Position numbers and translations under genes: made by a program. A DNA stretch of 64,000 nucleotides from an uncultured bacterium (lineage in GTDB: Bacteria > Bacillota > Clostridia > Christensenellales > CAG-917), in contig CASQXY010000001.1 of the NCBI GenBank assembly GCA_949432885.1, positions 62,001-126,000 of the forward strand. The letters are read 5' to 3'. How positions within the stretch are numbered: position 1 is the first letter of the stretch; every line of letters starts with the position of its first letter. The notes below the pieces were generated by a model. That model saw nothing but the letters and a program-made list of their open reading frames with translations. It had not been told where the DNA came from and did not search any database. Below are positions 8,124 through 16,259 of this stretch, in pieces.

Positions 8124-8231
8124 TTATTTGCGGTCTGCGTCCTCTTTGCTTTCTTTCATGGAGCGGTACATGCCGTACCACTCTATATCGCCCGTCTTTT
8201 CAAACATTTTCCACAATTCTTTGTCTGTCAT
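8124..8231 (-). CDS. yqzL: YqzL-like small protein
   Basis: A 35-residue protein starting MTDKELWKMFEKTGDIEWYGMYR. It fits the YqzL family pattern of a short protein with WKxFExTGxIxxY, found between era and recO in Bacilli. Function unknown. The start is chosen by similarity; upstream in-frame ATGs at 8267 and 8315 give longer products but have no ribosome binding site. It ends 23 bases before the recO start. Confidence 0.7.
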   Translation of the reverse strand: MTDKELWKMFEKTGDIEWYGMYRSMKESKEDADRK

Positions 8232-8286
8232 ACGCTTAGAATGCGTAGTCGGGCGGAATTTATTCATATTGAATTGATTTTGTATA

Positions 8287-9198
8287 TCAGTCCTTTTTGA
8301 GAGCTCTGAGGTCATAACCCAGCTCTTTCATCAGATACTCGCTGTCTCTCCACTCGTCCTTGACGCGCACGTAGAGGGTGAGAAACACCTTTTCGCCGAC
8401 GAGCTGTTCCAAATCCTTTCTCGCCTGCGTCGCAATTTTTTTGAGCATCTCTCCGCCCTTGCCTATGACTATCGCCTTGTGCGACTGCTTTTCGCATACT
8501 ATGTCGGCGTCGATATCGCAGATAGGCTGATTTCCCCGCTCCTCAAATTTGTTTATACTAACGCCTATCCCGTATGGCACTTCCTTATCCAAAAGATACA
8601 GCGCCTTTTCTCTTATGATTTCGGTAGCCATAAAACGCATAGAAGACTGAGTATACTCATCCCGCGGATACATAGGCGCGCCCTCGGGGAGCATTTCTTT
8701 AAGTCGGGTCATAAGCGGTTCCAGATTTTCGCATTTCTTTGCGGATATCGGAACGACGGCTTTTATCCCCTCGACTCCGTTAAGTTTTTGAAGGGTGACG
8801 AACAGCGTCTCTCTCGTGACGGCGTCCTGCTTGTTGAGCGCGACTGCTATCGGAACTTTTTTCGCATTTTTTTCAAGGAACTCGTAATCCTCCGCCGACA
8901 TCCCGCGGCTCGCGTCTATGACGTATACGACTCCGTCCACGTCTTTAAGACCGCTTTCCACCGCCTGCATCATATATTCGCCCAAATGGTTCCTCGCCTT
9001 GTGTATGCCGGGAGTATCTATCAAAACCATTTGATAGCCGTCGCCGTTGATTATGCCGAGAAGTTTATTACGCGTAGTCTGCGGTCTCCATGACACAATG
9101 GACACCTTCTCGCCGACAAGCGCGTTTGTAAGCGTGGATTTTCCCGCGTTTGCAAGACCTGCTATACATATAAATCCTGATTTGAAATTTTCGTACAT
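8287..9198 (-). CDS. era: GTPase Era
   Basis: GTPase that binds 16S rRNA near its 3' end and helps 30S maturation. G1 is GLANAGKS (residues 14-21; the usual form is GRPNVGKS), G3 is DTPG and G4 is NKQD. A C-terminal KH domain contains AIVIGKGGEMLKKIATQARKDLE. The 303-residue length is standard. A ribosome binding site (AAGGA) precedes the ATG. It follows ybeY by 57 bases; dgkA and cdd, which lie between them in Bacillus, are missing. Confidence 0.97.
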   Translation of the reverse strand: MYENFKSGFICIAGLANAGKSTLTNALVGEKVSIVSWRPQTTRNKLLGIINGDGYQMVLIDTPGIHKARNHLGEYMMQAVESGLKDVDGVVYVIDASRGMSAEDYEFLEKNAKKVPIAVALNKQDAVTRETLFVTLQKLNGVEGIKAVVPISAKKCENLEPLMTRLKEMLPEGAPMYPRDEYTQSSMRFMATEIIREKALYLLDKEVPYGIGVSINKFEERGNQPICDIDADIVCEKQSHKAIVIGKGGEMLKKIATQARKDLEQLVGEKVFLTLYVRVKDEWRDSEYLMKELGYDLRALKKD

Positions 9199-9255
9199 CT
9201 TATTCCTTCGTATTCCGTAAAACCGTTTATCTATATTTTTACGTCCGTTTATGTT

Positions 9256-9735
9256 TTATACCTGTGCTCCTCGGTTCAGCTTCGCTCTTTTCATGATTCT
9301 TCTTTGAAGCGACGTCATAATCTCCTCGTCGGAGCTCTCGATATGGTCGTATCCGAGCAGATGTAACAGTCCGTGACAGGCAAGGAAGCCCAGCTCTCTC
9401 GCATAAGAGTGTCCGTATTCCTCCGCCTGCTCCTTGGCTCTTTCCCTGCAAATCATAATGGAGCCGAGCATCACGCGGCTTCCGTCATAATCGCAGTCCG
9501 AAAAACTATCCCGCGGTACAGGCGGCGCAAGCTTTTCAAAGCACGGGAAGCTGAGTACGTCCGTGACCTTATCGATTCCCCTTGCCTCGCCGTTGAGCCT
9601 GCGGATAGTTTCGCCGTCCGACACGGTCAAATCGACAGTGAAAAAATCGTCCTGTTCAAGCTCTGCAAAGCATGCTCTGCACACCCTGCGTATAAGGAAT
9701 TTTTCCGCAAATGAAGCGCCGCTTATCCGTATCAT
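9256..9735 (-). CDS. ybeY: endoribonuclease YbeY
   Basis: Zinc-dependent rRNA maturation and ribosome quality-control RNase. The metal motif H-x3-H-x5-H is present in CHGLLHLLGYDH, and TDVLSFP is the second family motif. The ATG at 9735 gives 159 residues, the family's normal size, and starts 2 bases after the pgpH stop, so translation is probably coupled. An upstream frame to 9855 would overlap pgpH and lacks conserved sequence. Confidence 0.95.
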   Translation of the reverse strand: MIRISGASFAEKFLIRRVCRACFAELEQDDFFTVDLTVSDGETIRRLNGEARGIDKVTDVLSFPCFEKLAPPVPRDSFSDCDYDGSRVMLGSIMICRERAKEQAEEYGHSYARELGFLACHGLLHLLGYDHIESSDEEIMTSLQRRIMKRAKLNRGAQV

Positions 9736-9737
9736 AT

Positions 9738-11228
9738 TCAACTGCGCGCGCGGCGTTTTTTCTTGTCGTAGTCGATACGTCCGTGGTGAATAGACGCAAG
9801 CGATTCCATGACCGTCTTTTTGATAATAGCGATATCGCCGAGCGTTATCGGGCACTCGTCAAACTGTTTCAGCCGCACCTTATCGTCCACAAGCATATCT
9901 ATGCGCTTCTCGTACGCGTCTCTCGTTTCGGGTATATAGGAGCGTATCGCCGCTTCGACCGTGTCGCATATCATAATAATCGCGGCAATTTTGGTCTGCG
10001 GCTTGGGTCCCGCATAAGTATAATTATCCTGCGCCAAATTGCCCTCTTCCTTTAAGTTCAGCGCTTTATTGAAGAAGTAGCTTACTGGCGCGGTGCCGTG
10101 ATGCTGCCTGCAAATCTCCACGATTTCTGACGGCAGACGGTTTTGCTTGGCAAGTATTTCGCCGAAAAGCGTATGCGAAGTTATCATACTTACGCTGACT
10201 TCGGGGATAAGCTCGTCGTGCGGATTGTAGTCGGACTGGTTTTCACTGAAATACAACGGAGCTTTGAGCTTGCCGATATCGTGATAATAAGCCGCGCATC
10301 TCGCCAAATTGGGGTTTTCGCCTATCGCGGAAGCGCAAGCCTCCGCCAAAGTTCCTACGACCAGCGAATGGTTGAAAGTGCCCGGCGCTTCGCTCGCAAG
10401 CCTTTTGAGAAGCGGATTGGAAAGATTGCACAGTTCACTCAGTCTGAAATCGTCAGCGATATTGAACACTCCCTCGAACAGAACCACAAAGGGCATAAAC
10501 AACAGCGCCGCCACCACGTCCGCGCCGTAGGAATAAAGCACTTTCCACAGGATGTCAATCGTAACGTCGCCCATTGCAATCGCCGTCATTATGACGAGAG
10601 GCTGAACCGCAAGCGGCACAAGCAACGCGACGAGAAGAAATTTGAACCTCGTATAATGCTTTCTCGCAAAAAACGCGACTACGCAGGCGCTCAGCGAATT
10701 GCATATAACGCCCGAAGCGACAAGAGCCATATCGTATTCCTTAATTCCGCTTGAAAACAAAAAGGATATCGCAATAAGCACGCCCGTAACCGCAACCGTG
10801 AGCATAGAAGAACGCACGTCCATAATTTCCAGCACTACGAGCGCCGCAAAAGCTATCGGCATTGCGTACATATTCCAGACGGTGCTGCCCGTTATCGATA
10901 AGACGACGGAAATAGTCAGAGTCACGACCGCTATCCAAAAATTGCGCACGTTCTTCTCGCCGCCGAGATGCATGCTGTAAATGCTGAGCATAAAAATCAC
11001 CATCAGAATGAAAGTGACGATAAACCGCCCTGCGGTGATTGCTGCATACTCGGGTGTGAAAGCCCGTGCAAAGTCGCTTACCATGAGTATCGCAAACAGC
11101 GTAATCAGCGCGGTAGATACGAAAACGCCCGATATACATTTGCCGAAATAGGAGAGAAAACGTTTTCTCGCCTCTTGCTTAGCCGTTTCGCTGTAAGACA
11201 AATCAGTCACATTGTCTATCATATCCAA
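9738..11228 (-). CDS. HD-domain membrane phosphodiesterase, short PgpH
   Basis: Probable cyclic di-AMP phosphodiesterase of the PgpH/YqfF type. About eight membrane helices (residues 30-260) are followed by a cytoplasmic HD domain with FNHSLVVGT and YYHDIGKLK. PgpH proteins are usually about 700 residues, with a large extracellular 7TM-HDED domain between helices 1 and 2. Here the product is 496 residues and helix 1 is followed almost at once by helix 2, so the extracellular sensor is missing. The HD core looks intact. The start is TTG at 11228, preceded by AGGG at 8 bases; ATG at 11222 is the alternative. It sits between phoH and ybeY, the standard place for pgpH. Confidence 0.85.
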   Translation of the reverse strand: MDMIDNVTDLSYSETAKQEARKRFLSYFGKCISGVFVSTALITLFAILMVSDFARAFTPEYAAITAGRFIVTFILMVIFMLSIYSMHLGGEKNVRNFWIAVVTLTISVVLSITGSTVWNMYAMPIAFAALVVLEIMDVRSSMLTVAVTGVLIAISFLFSSGIKEYDMALVASGVICNSLSACVVAFFARKHYTRFKFLLVALLVPLAVQPLVIMTAIAMGDVTIDILWKVLYSYGADVVAALLFMPFVVLFEGVFNIADDFRLSELCNLSNPLLKRLASEAPGTFNHSLVVGTLAEACASAIGENPNLARCAAYYHDIGKLKAPLYFSENQSDYNPHDELIPEVSVSMITSHTLFGEILAKQNRLPSEIVEICRQHHGTAPVSYFFNKALNLKEEGNLAQDNYTYAGPKPQTKIAAIIMICDTVEAAIRSYIPETRDAYEKRIDMLVDDKVRLKQFDECPITLGDIAIIKKTVMESLASIHHGRIDYDKKKRRARS

Positions 11229-11280
11229 ATTGCGAGCCCTAAGCTCTTCTCCGTTAGATTGCGTATTTTATACCGCCGAA

Positions 11281-12243
11281 TCAGCGGTTTTTATCCTCTT
11301 TTTCAAAGCGCTCGTACGCTTCTATAATTCTTGTGACAAGCTCGTGTCTGACGACGTCCTTTGCGGTTAGGCGGACGATATCGATGCCCTTAACGTCTTT
11401 CAGAACTTCGAGCGCGTGCTTCATTCCGCTGGTCACGCTCGACGGCAAATCTATCTGCGTAACGTCGCCCGTAACCACGACTTTACTGTTTTCGCCCATA
11501 CGCGTCAAAAACATCTTCATCTGCTCTTTCGTAGCGTTCTGCGCCTCGTCGAGTATGATAAAGGAGTTTGAAAGCGTACGTCCACGCATATATGCGAGAG
11601 GCGCGATTTCAAGCTCGCCTCTTTCCACAAGCCTTATATGCGCGTCCGCTCCCAGCATATCCTGCAAAGCGTCGAAAAGAGGTCTCAAATACGGATCGAC
11701 CTTTTCATTGAGGTCTCCCGGCAAGAATCCCAGCTTTTCGCCTGCCTCGACCGCGGGTCTTGTCAGTATTATTCTGCTTACCTTGCGCTTTTTCAGCGCA
11801 TAAACAGCAAGCGCAACCGCAAGATACGTCTTGCCTGTGCCGGCGGGTCCCACTCCGAAGACCACGCTGTTTTTCTCAATCGCGTCGACGTACTTCCTTT
11901 GCCCGAGAGTTTTCGGCGTAATAACCTTTCCGCTCGCGGTGATTGCCACAGGTCTGAGTATACCGTCTATATCGATTTCCTCGCCGCTTTTCGCGCCGTC
12001 CATAATCATATTGAGCTGAGCGGGCAAAACCGTCTGTCTGCGAGCAAGCTCGCCGAGCGCGTTCAGAGCGTTCAAAGTCTTATCTACGCCGTCCTCTTCT
12101 CCGATAATTTTCACGACCCTGTCGGAAATCAATATATCGACGCAAAACTCGCTCTTGATTGCGTTTATGTTTGCGTCCAGTTCGCCGAATACGCCGCGCA
12201 ACTCCTCATAGTTGTCGAAACTCTTTTCCTTTGTCACCTTCAT
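11281..12243 (-). CDS. phoH: PhoH family ATPase
   Basis: A 320-residue PhoH-like P-loop protein with Walker A GPAGTGKT (residues 132-139) and Walker B SFIILDEAQN. An N-terminal KH-like region precedes the ATPase. The family is linked to RNA metabolism, and its fixed place next to ybeY and era supports a role in ribosome or RNA processing. A ribosome binding site (GGAAG) precedes the ATG. It lies 37 bases downstream of yqfD. Confidence 0.92.
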   Translation of the reverse strand: MKVTKEKSFDNYEELRGVFGELDANINAIKSEFCVDILISDRVVKIIGEEDGVDKTLNALNALGELARRQTVLPAQLNMIMDGAKSGEEIDIDGILRPVAITASGKVITPKTLGQRKYVDAIEKNSVVFGVGPAGTGKTYLAVALAVYALKKRKVSRIILTRPAVEAGEKLGFLPGDLNEKVDPYLRPLFDALQDMLGADAHIRLVERGELEIAPLAYMRGRTLSNSFIILDEAQNATKEQMKMFLTRMGENSKVVVTGDVTQIDLPSSVTSGMKHALEVLKDVKGIDIVRLTAKDVVRHELVTRIIEAYERFEKEDKNR

Positions 12244-12280
12244 TCTTCACTTCCGATATCGCGGATAACCGCTTATGTAC

Positions 12281-13588
12281 TCAGGATATGATTTCCTCCG
12301 CCTCGACGGTTACGGTCACATAAACTCCCCCGTCGGCATGCGCGGTATCGTAGTATACGTCAAGCACTTTGAGAGGCTCGCGGAACTCGGATACGATATC
12401 CGAATATACGCTCGCTTTCATCTCTTCTTCCGTCAGCTCGTTGGGACGCTCCGTTATCTTAACCTCGCGGAACTCGTAGGTATATATCGAAAACGGAAGC
12501 ATAAACCCGAGATTGCTCACGCTAGTTTCCAGCTCGTAGTGCTCGAAAGGGCTATTGGGAGTTTTCGGAACTATGCCGAACATCGAGAGCTTGGTTATCC
12601 TCTTGACCGCCGTTACCTCCGTCACGCTGAGCACGTCCGAAAAAAACACCGTCTTTTTGTGATATACCTTGCCGTAAACGAGTCCTCTCGCTTCGACGTC
12701 AAGTTTTTCGTCTCCGTAAAGCACATATCCGTCTATAAGCGAATCGCCGGGTCTTACGACGTCGCCGTAGCTCACCGCCGCGGTGCCGCCCTCTACTATC
12801 ACCCTCGTTACGACGGCGGTTTTCTTCGATACGACTGCGGAGCCGGAAATTTCAACAAGATAGTCGTTTGAAAGCTCGCGCCGTACGGCGACCTCTATAT
12901 GCGTGCCCTTCCTCTGTACGCTTGCGTATGAAATGCCTTCAAGCGCAAGAAGTCGTTTTTCCACTCCGCCGCAGTCGAGTGCCGGCAGCCAGTTTCCCTC
13001 TTTTGCGCCGTACTCGGATAGTATGCCGAGTATCTTGGCGTTTAATGCGTTGTCTACTGTCTGTCCGTATGCGCCGTCCGCCATACTTACGTTTATGCTT
13101 GTCACAAAACGCGGATATATGCCGAGGCCGATTATGACGCATATCGCTCCTGCCGCAAACCCCAGCCTCGCAAGAAGATTTATCGCAAACGGAATCGCGC
13201 CCGATACTCTTATTATTTTATAATCATAGCATAAATTATCTAATAGTGCAATAATTTCTCTTCTATGTTTTGACGGGACTTCAAAACTCACTCCGCCGTC
13301 CGATATAACCACGTTTTTAACCTTGCATATCTTAGACAGCGCACCAAGAGCTTTTACGCCGTTTCTGCCTTTTACGAGAATGCCCGTAAATCCGAAAGAG
13401 GACGAGATTTTTCTCATCCTGCGCGTATATCCGAACGATTGGGAAAATGACGGAGCGGCACTCTTTTTTTCACTTTGCCGTCCGCCTTTGTTTTTTGCGG
13501 CTTTACCCGTTCTGCGCTCTACGACAAGACCGTCGCTTAAATTGTCATTTTCGATATCTAATTCGGTAGATTTGCGTCTTTTACTCAA
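12281..13588 (-). CDS. yqfD: sporulation protein YqfD
   Basis: Mother-cell sporulation protein, 435 residues, with one membrane segment (PFAINLLARLGFAAGAICVI) and a long extracytoplasmic part. I place the start at TTG 13588, because GGAGGTG lies 8 bases before it within the end of yqfC and the homologous sequence begins after it. An ATG at 13666 would overlap yqfC by 86 bases and has no ribosome binding site. With the TTG start the gene overlaps yqfC by 8 bases. The yqfC-yqfD-phoH order is conserved in spore formers. Confidence 0.88.
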   Translation of the reverse strand: MSKRRKSTELDIENDNLSDGLVVERRTGKAAKNKGGRQSEKKSAAPSFSQSFGYTRRMRKISSSFGFTGILVKGRNGVKALGALSKICKVKNVVISDGGVSFEVPSKHRREIIALLDNLCYDYKIIRVSGAIPFAINLLARLGFAAGAICVIIGLGIYPRFVTSINVSMADGAYGQTVDNALNAKILGILSEYGAKEGNWLPALDCGGVEKRLLALEGISYASVQRKGTHIEVAVRRELSNDYLVEISGSAVVSKKTAVVTRVIVEGGTAAVSYGDVVRPGDSLIDGYVLYGDEKLDVEARGLVYGKVYHKKTVFFSDVLSVTEVTAVKRITKLSMFGIVPKTPNSPFEHYELETSVSNLGFMLPFSIYTYEFREVKITERPNELTEEEMKASVYSDIVSEFREPLKVLDVYYDTAHADGGVYVTVTVEAEEIIS

Positions 13589-13832
13589 AATGCACACCTC
13601 CGATATTACCTTTGACATAGACGTCGCCACCGCCGATTTCCACAATCTGCAATCCCTCGCCGACAATTTCCACCGCGCCGCTGTTGAGTCGGAATCTCAG
13701 CAGCTCTCCGCTCGACAGCATGACGTTTTTTACGCCGCTTATCATCATTTTGGTGCGCGAAAGCATGCTGAGCGTAAACGGCATAATTTCGTTTTTGATA
13801 TTAAGTTTTTTCTTTACTTCATCTTTAAACAC
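13581..13832 (-). CDS. yqfC: sporulation protein YqfC
   Basis: An 83-residue YabP/YqfC family protein with the pattern LSSGELLRFRLNSGAVEIVGEGLQIVEI. In Bacillus, yqfC and yqfD are mother-cell sigma-E genes. The start is GTG at 13832, with no Shine-Dalgarno. A CATAAAAT box ends 5 bases before the GTG, which suggests a leaderless sporulation transcript. It is the first gene of the yqfC-yqfD-phoH-pgpH-ybeY-era run and is separated from dnaB by a terminator. Confidence 0.85.
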   Translation of the reverse strand: MFKDEVKKKLNIKNEIMPFTLSMLSRTKMMISGVKNVMLSSGELLRFRLNSGAVEIVGEGLQIVEIGGGDVYVKGNIGGVHFE

Positions 13833-13837
13833 GCTAA

Positions 13838-13845
13838 ATTTTATG
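13838..13845 (-). promoter_or_regulatory. sigma-E-like -10 before yqfC
   Basis: CATAAAAT on the minus strand fits the sigma-E -10 form CATAnnnT and lies exactly 5 bases before the GTG of yqfC. The -35 region (GTTTTAT, 15 bases further) is a weak match. Confidence 0.4.
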
Positions 13846-13943
13846 TGTGAATTGCAAAAAATAAAACCTATGAGCGCGCATCTTGGATTTTTTGGTAATT
13901 ATTGTTCGATAGAAAGTGAGTTCGATAAAATTATTCGGGAAAT

Positions 13944-13966
13944 AAAAACTGCCGCAGTTGCGGCAG
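13944..13966 (-). terminator. dnaB terminator
   Basis: CTGCCGCA and TGCGGCAG form a perfect 8-base stem (13949-13966) with a 2-base loop, followed on the minus strand by UUUUUAUUU. It lies just past the dnaB stop. Confidence 0.85.
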
Positions 13967-14012
13967 TCTAGAATTATGTCGGCATTTATTGAGATTTACG
14001 TCATAAACTCGA

Positions 14013-15602
14013 CTAAAAAGGCAAATCCTCTCCGTCAGTCGAGCCGTCGTCGAAAACGTATTCGCCGTCCTGCTCCTCGGCGTTATCCGCGGCGACTAGA
14101 TGGTCGCCGAACGGCAATGCCCCCTCTCCGAAAGGCATTTCGCCCTTGACCTCCGTCATAACAGTCTTTTCCTCAACTTCCTTCCGCAGTTTTTCTATGA
14201 CGTTTTCCTTTTGCGGCTTATCGTTCTCCTTTTGCGGCGAGTCGATTTCACCTATTTCCTTAAACGTCGTCGTCTCGCCCGTCCATTCCAGCATAATACC
14301 GCCGATAGGACCGTTTCTGTTTTTCTTCACATCCAAAATGACTTGGTTTTCAGGAAGCGCCGCATTGTAACGCGACGGATTGTAAAGGAATGCTACTATA
14401 TCCGCGTCCTGCTCTATCGAGCCCGATTCTCTGAGGTCCGACAGCAACGGCGTATGGTCGTTTCTCTGTTCAATTCCGCGCGACATCTGGGAAAGCAGGA
14501 TAATCGGACAGTCGAGCTCCTTTGCGTAAATCTTCATCTTACGCGACATTTCGCTGACTTCGACCTGACGGCTTTCGGGAGCGCGGCCGTTTGCTCCGAC
14601 CGTCGTCATAAGCTGTAAGTAGTCGATTATAATAAGGTCGAGCCCCTTTTCGCGTTTCAACCTACGGCATTTTGACAGCACGTCGGAAGGACCGTTCATC
14701 GAATAGTCGTCGATATAGATATTCTTCTTTATGAGCATATTGTACGCGAGCCCGAGCTTGTCGGAATCGTTGCCGTGGCTCAGACCGCCCTGCATATCCA
14801 TTTTTGAAAGCGACACTCCGGATACGTAGGAAAGCATACGCTTTGCAAGCAGCTCCGCCGGCATTTCGAGGGAAAATATCGCAACGGTTTTGGCGGATTC
14901 GTTGTTCATTGCGACGTTTGCCGCGATATTGAGCACCAAGGCGGTTTTTCCCACGGAGGGGCGCGCCGCAATAAGCACAAGTTCGCCCGGCTTCAATCCG
15001 CGAGTCTTTCTGTCGAAACGCTCGAAGCCAGTCCTTACGACCTTGTCGGAAACGATGCCCTTCTGCGACTTGTTTATCTCGTTGATAGCGGCGGCAAATG
15101 CCGTATCCGCCTTGACAAGCGCCTTTTCGCTGTTCTCCTCCGAAAGTTTGTATACGAGTTTCTCGGCGTTTGCGAGCGCGGCTTTTCCGTCCGTGCTCTC
15201 GTATCCGCCTTTGGCTATTTCATTGCCCGCGTGGATAACGCTTCTTATAAGGCTGTCGCGTTTGACGATTTCGGCATAGTACTCGCCGTTCGCCGCAGAC
15301 ACCACGCCCTCCGCAAGCTCGCTCAGATATCCGATAGAGCCTACCTCGTCCAGCCTGCCCATAAGTTCCAGCTTATCCGCGACGGTGACGGTATCTATGG
15401 GCAGACTCTGCGCCTGCAACTCCTTCATCGCGCCGAAAATAATGCGGTTGGGAGCAAGATAGAAGTCCTCCGCACCAAGCAGAGGTATCAGCGTATCCGC
15501 CGCATTATTGTCGATAAGGATTGCCCCGAGTACGGAAGCCTCCGCCTCAATGTTGTTGGGCATGCCCCTGCTCACTCGCTTTTCTTCTTTTTCTTTTGCC
15601 AT
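14013..15602 (-). CDS. dnaB: replicative DNA helicase
   Basis: Hexameric fork helicase. The N-terminal DnaB domain (NIEAEASVLGAILID, YLAPNRIIFGAM) is followed by a RecA-like ATPase with Walker A ARPSVGKTAL and the motif LDLIIIDYLQLM. The acidic C-terminal tail (DDGSTDGEDLPF) resembles the tails of SSB-type proteins and is unusual for a helicase. The ATG at 15602 (529 residues) follows AAAGGGA; ATG 15563 (MPNNIEAEAS) is an alternative with AGGGG. There is no intein. The start overlaps the upstream lipoprotein gene by 31 bases. Confidence 0.96.
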   Translation of the reverse strand: MAKEKEEKRVSRGMPNNIEAEASVLGAILIDNNAADTLIPLLGAEDFYLAPNRIIFGAMKELQAQSLPIDTVTVADKLELMGRLDEVGSIGYLSELAEGVVSAANGEYYAEIVKRDSLIRSVIHAGNEIAKGGYESTDGKAALANAEKLVYKLSEENSEKALVKADTAFAAAINEINKSQKGIVSDKVVRTGFERFDRKTRGLKPGELVLIAARPSVGKTALVLNIAANVAMNNESAKTVAIFSLEMPAELLAKRMLSYVSGVSLSKMDMQGGLSHGNDSDKLGLAYNMLIKKNIYIDDYSMNGPSDVLSKCRRLKREKGLDLIIIDYLQLMTTVGANGRAPESRQVEVSEMSRKMKIYAKELDCPIILLSQMSRGIEQRNDHTPLLSDLRESGSIEQDADIVAFLYNPSRYNAALPENQVILDVKKNRNGPIGGIMLEWTGETTTFKEIGEIDSPQKENDKPQKENVIEKLRKEVEEKTVMTEVKGEMPFGEGALPFGDHLVAADNAEEQDGEYVFDDGSTDGEDLPF

Positions 15603-16228
15603 ATCTTTCCCTTTATCGCAAGCGCGGCGGCAAGCAGTATGACCGCAAGGACTATGACGCCCGCAATCAGCGCCGAATACCAGCTTGCCGAGTTCTGAGT
15701 CGACAGATACAGTCTGCACGTCCGCGACTGAGTATTGTCGTCGAGCTCAAAGCTGTGACGATAGTATCTTCCGCTCTTTGCGACCGCGTCCGCGTCGCTC
15801 GTTATGGATTTATAGATTGTATCATATCTGAAAACAACTTTCAAGCCGTGATATAATTTTCCGTCCTGAATATGAACTTCGTCCTGCGTACGCTGCTCGA
15901 TTTCACCGTACAAAGCCGCGGAATCCACAAAGATTTCTACGTCCTGCGCGTTGTACCACACGTTTTTAGCATACGAGACAGAGCGCCATCCTATTTGGGT
16001 TTCAAGCTGATTTTCTTCCGAACCCGACAACGAAACAACAGCGCGGACAACGTCTGTATCGTCAGGATATTCATATGAAACGTACGCAAAATAGCTGCGC
16101 TCCGACACCGATTCCGCTTGTCCCGATTTGTTGCATGCAGACAAAAGAAATGCGCAAAACAGGCACATTGCTGTGATAAAAATCGCATATAAAGTCCTTT
16201 TATTGAGATTTGCACATTTATCAGTCAT
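15572..16228 (-). CDS. lipoprotein with C-terminal membrane helix
   Basis: A 218-residue protein I do not recognise. The lipobox LLSAC (Cys32) follows a hydrophobic signal, then an extracellular domain of about 145 residues, a membrane helix at about 183-207 (WYSALIAGVIVLAVILLAAALAI) and a lysine-rich tail. A lipoprotein with a second membrane anchor is unusual. It overlaps dnaB by 31 bases and lies 31 bases after pepF, so it is probably part of their transcript. Confidence 0.65.
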   Translation of the reverse strand: MTDKCANLNKRTLYAIFITAMCLFCAFLLSACNKSGQAESVSERSYFAYVSYEYPDDTDVVRAVVSLSGSEENQLETQIGWRSVSYAKNVWYNAQDVEIFVDSAALYGEIEQRTQDEVHIQDGKLYHGLKVVFRYDTIYKSITSDADAVAKSGRYYRHSFELDDNTQSRTCRLYLSTQNSASWYSALIAGVIVLAVILLAAALAIKGKIWQKKKKKSE

Positions 16229-16259
16229 TTATTCACCATGCTTTCTAAGCAATATCTTG

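Noticed and set aside
12281..13666. ATG start of yqfD at 13666
   Set aside because: It overlaps yqfC by 86 bases and has no ribosome binding site, whereas TTG 13588 follows GGAGGTG.
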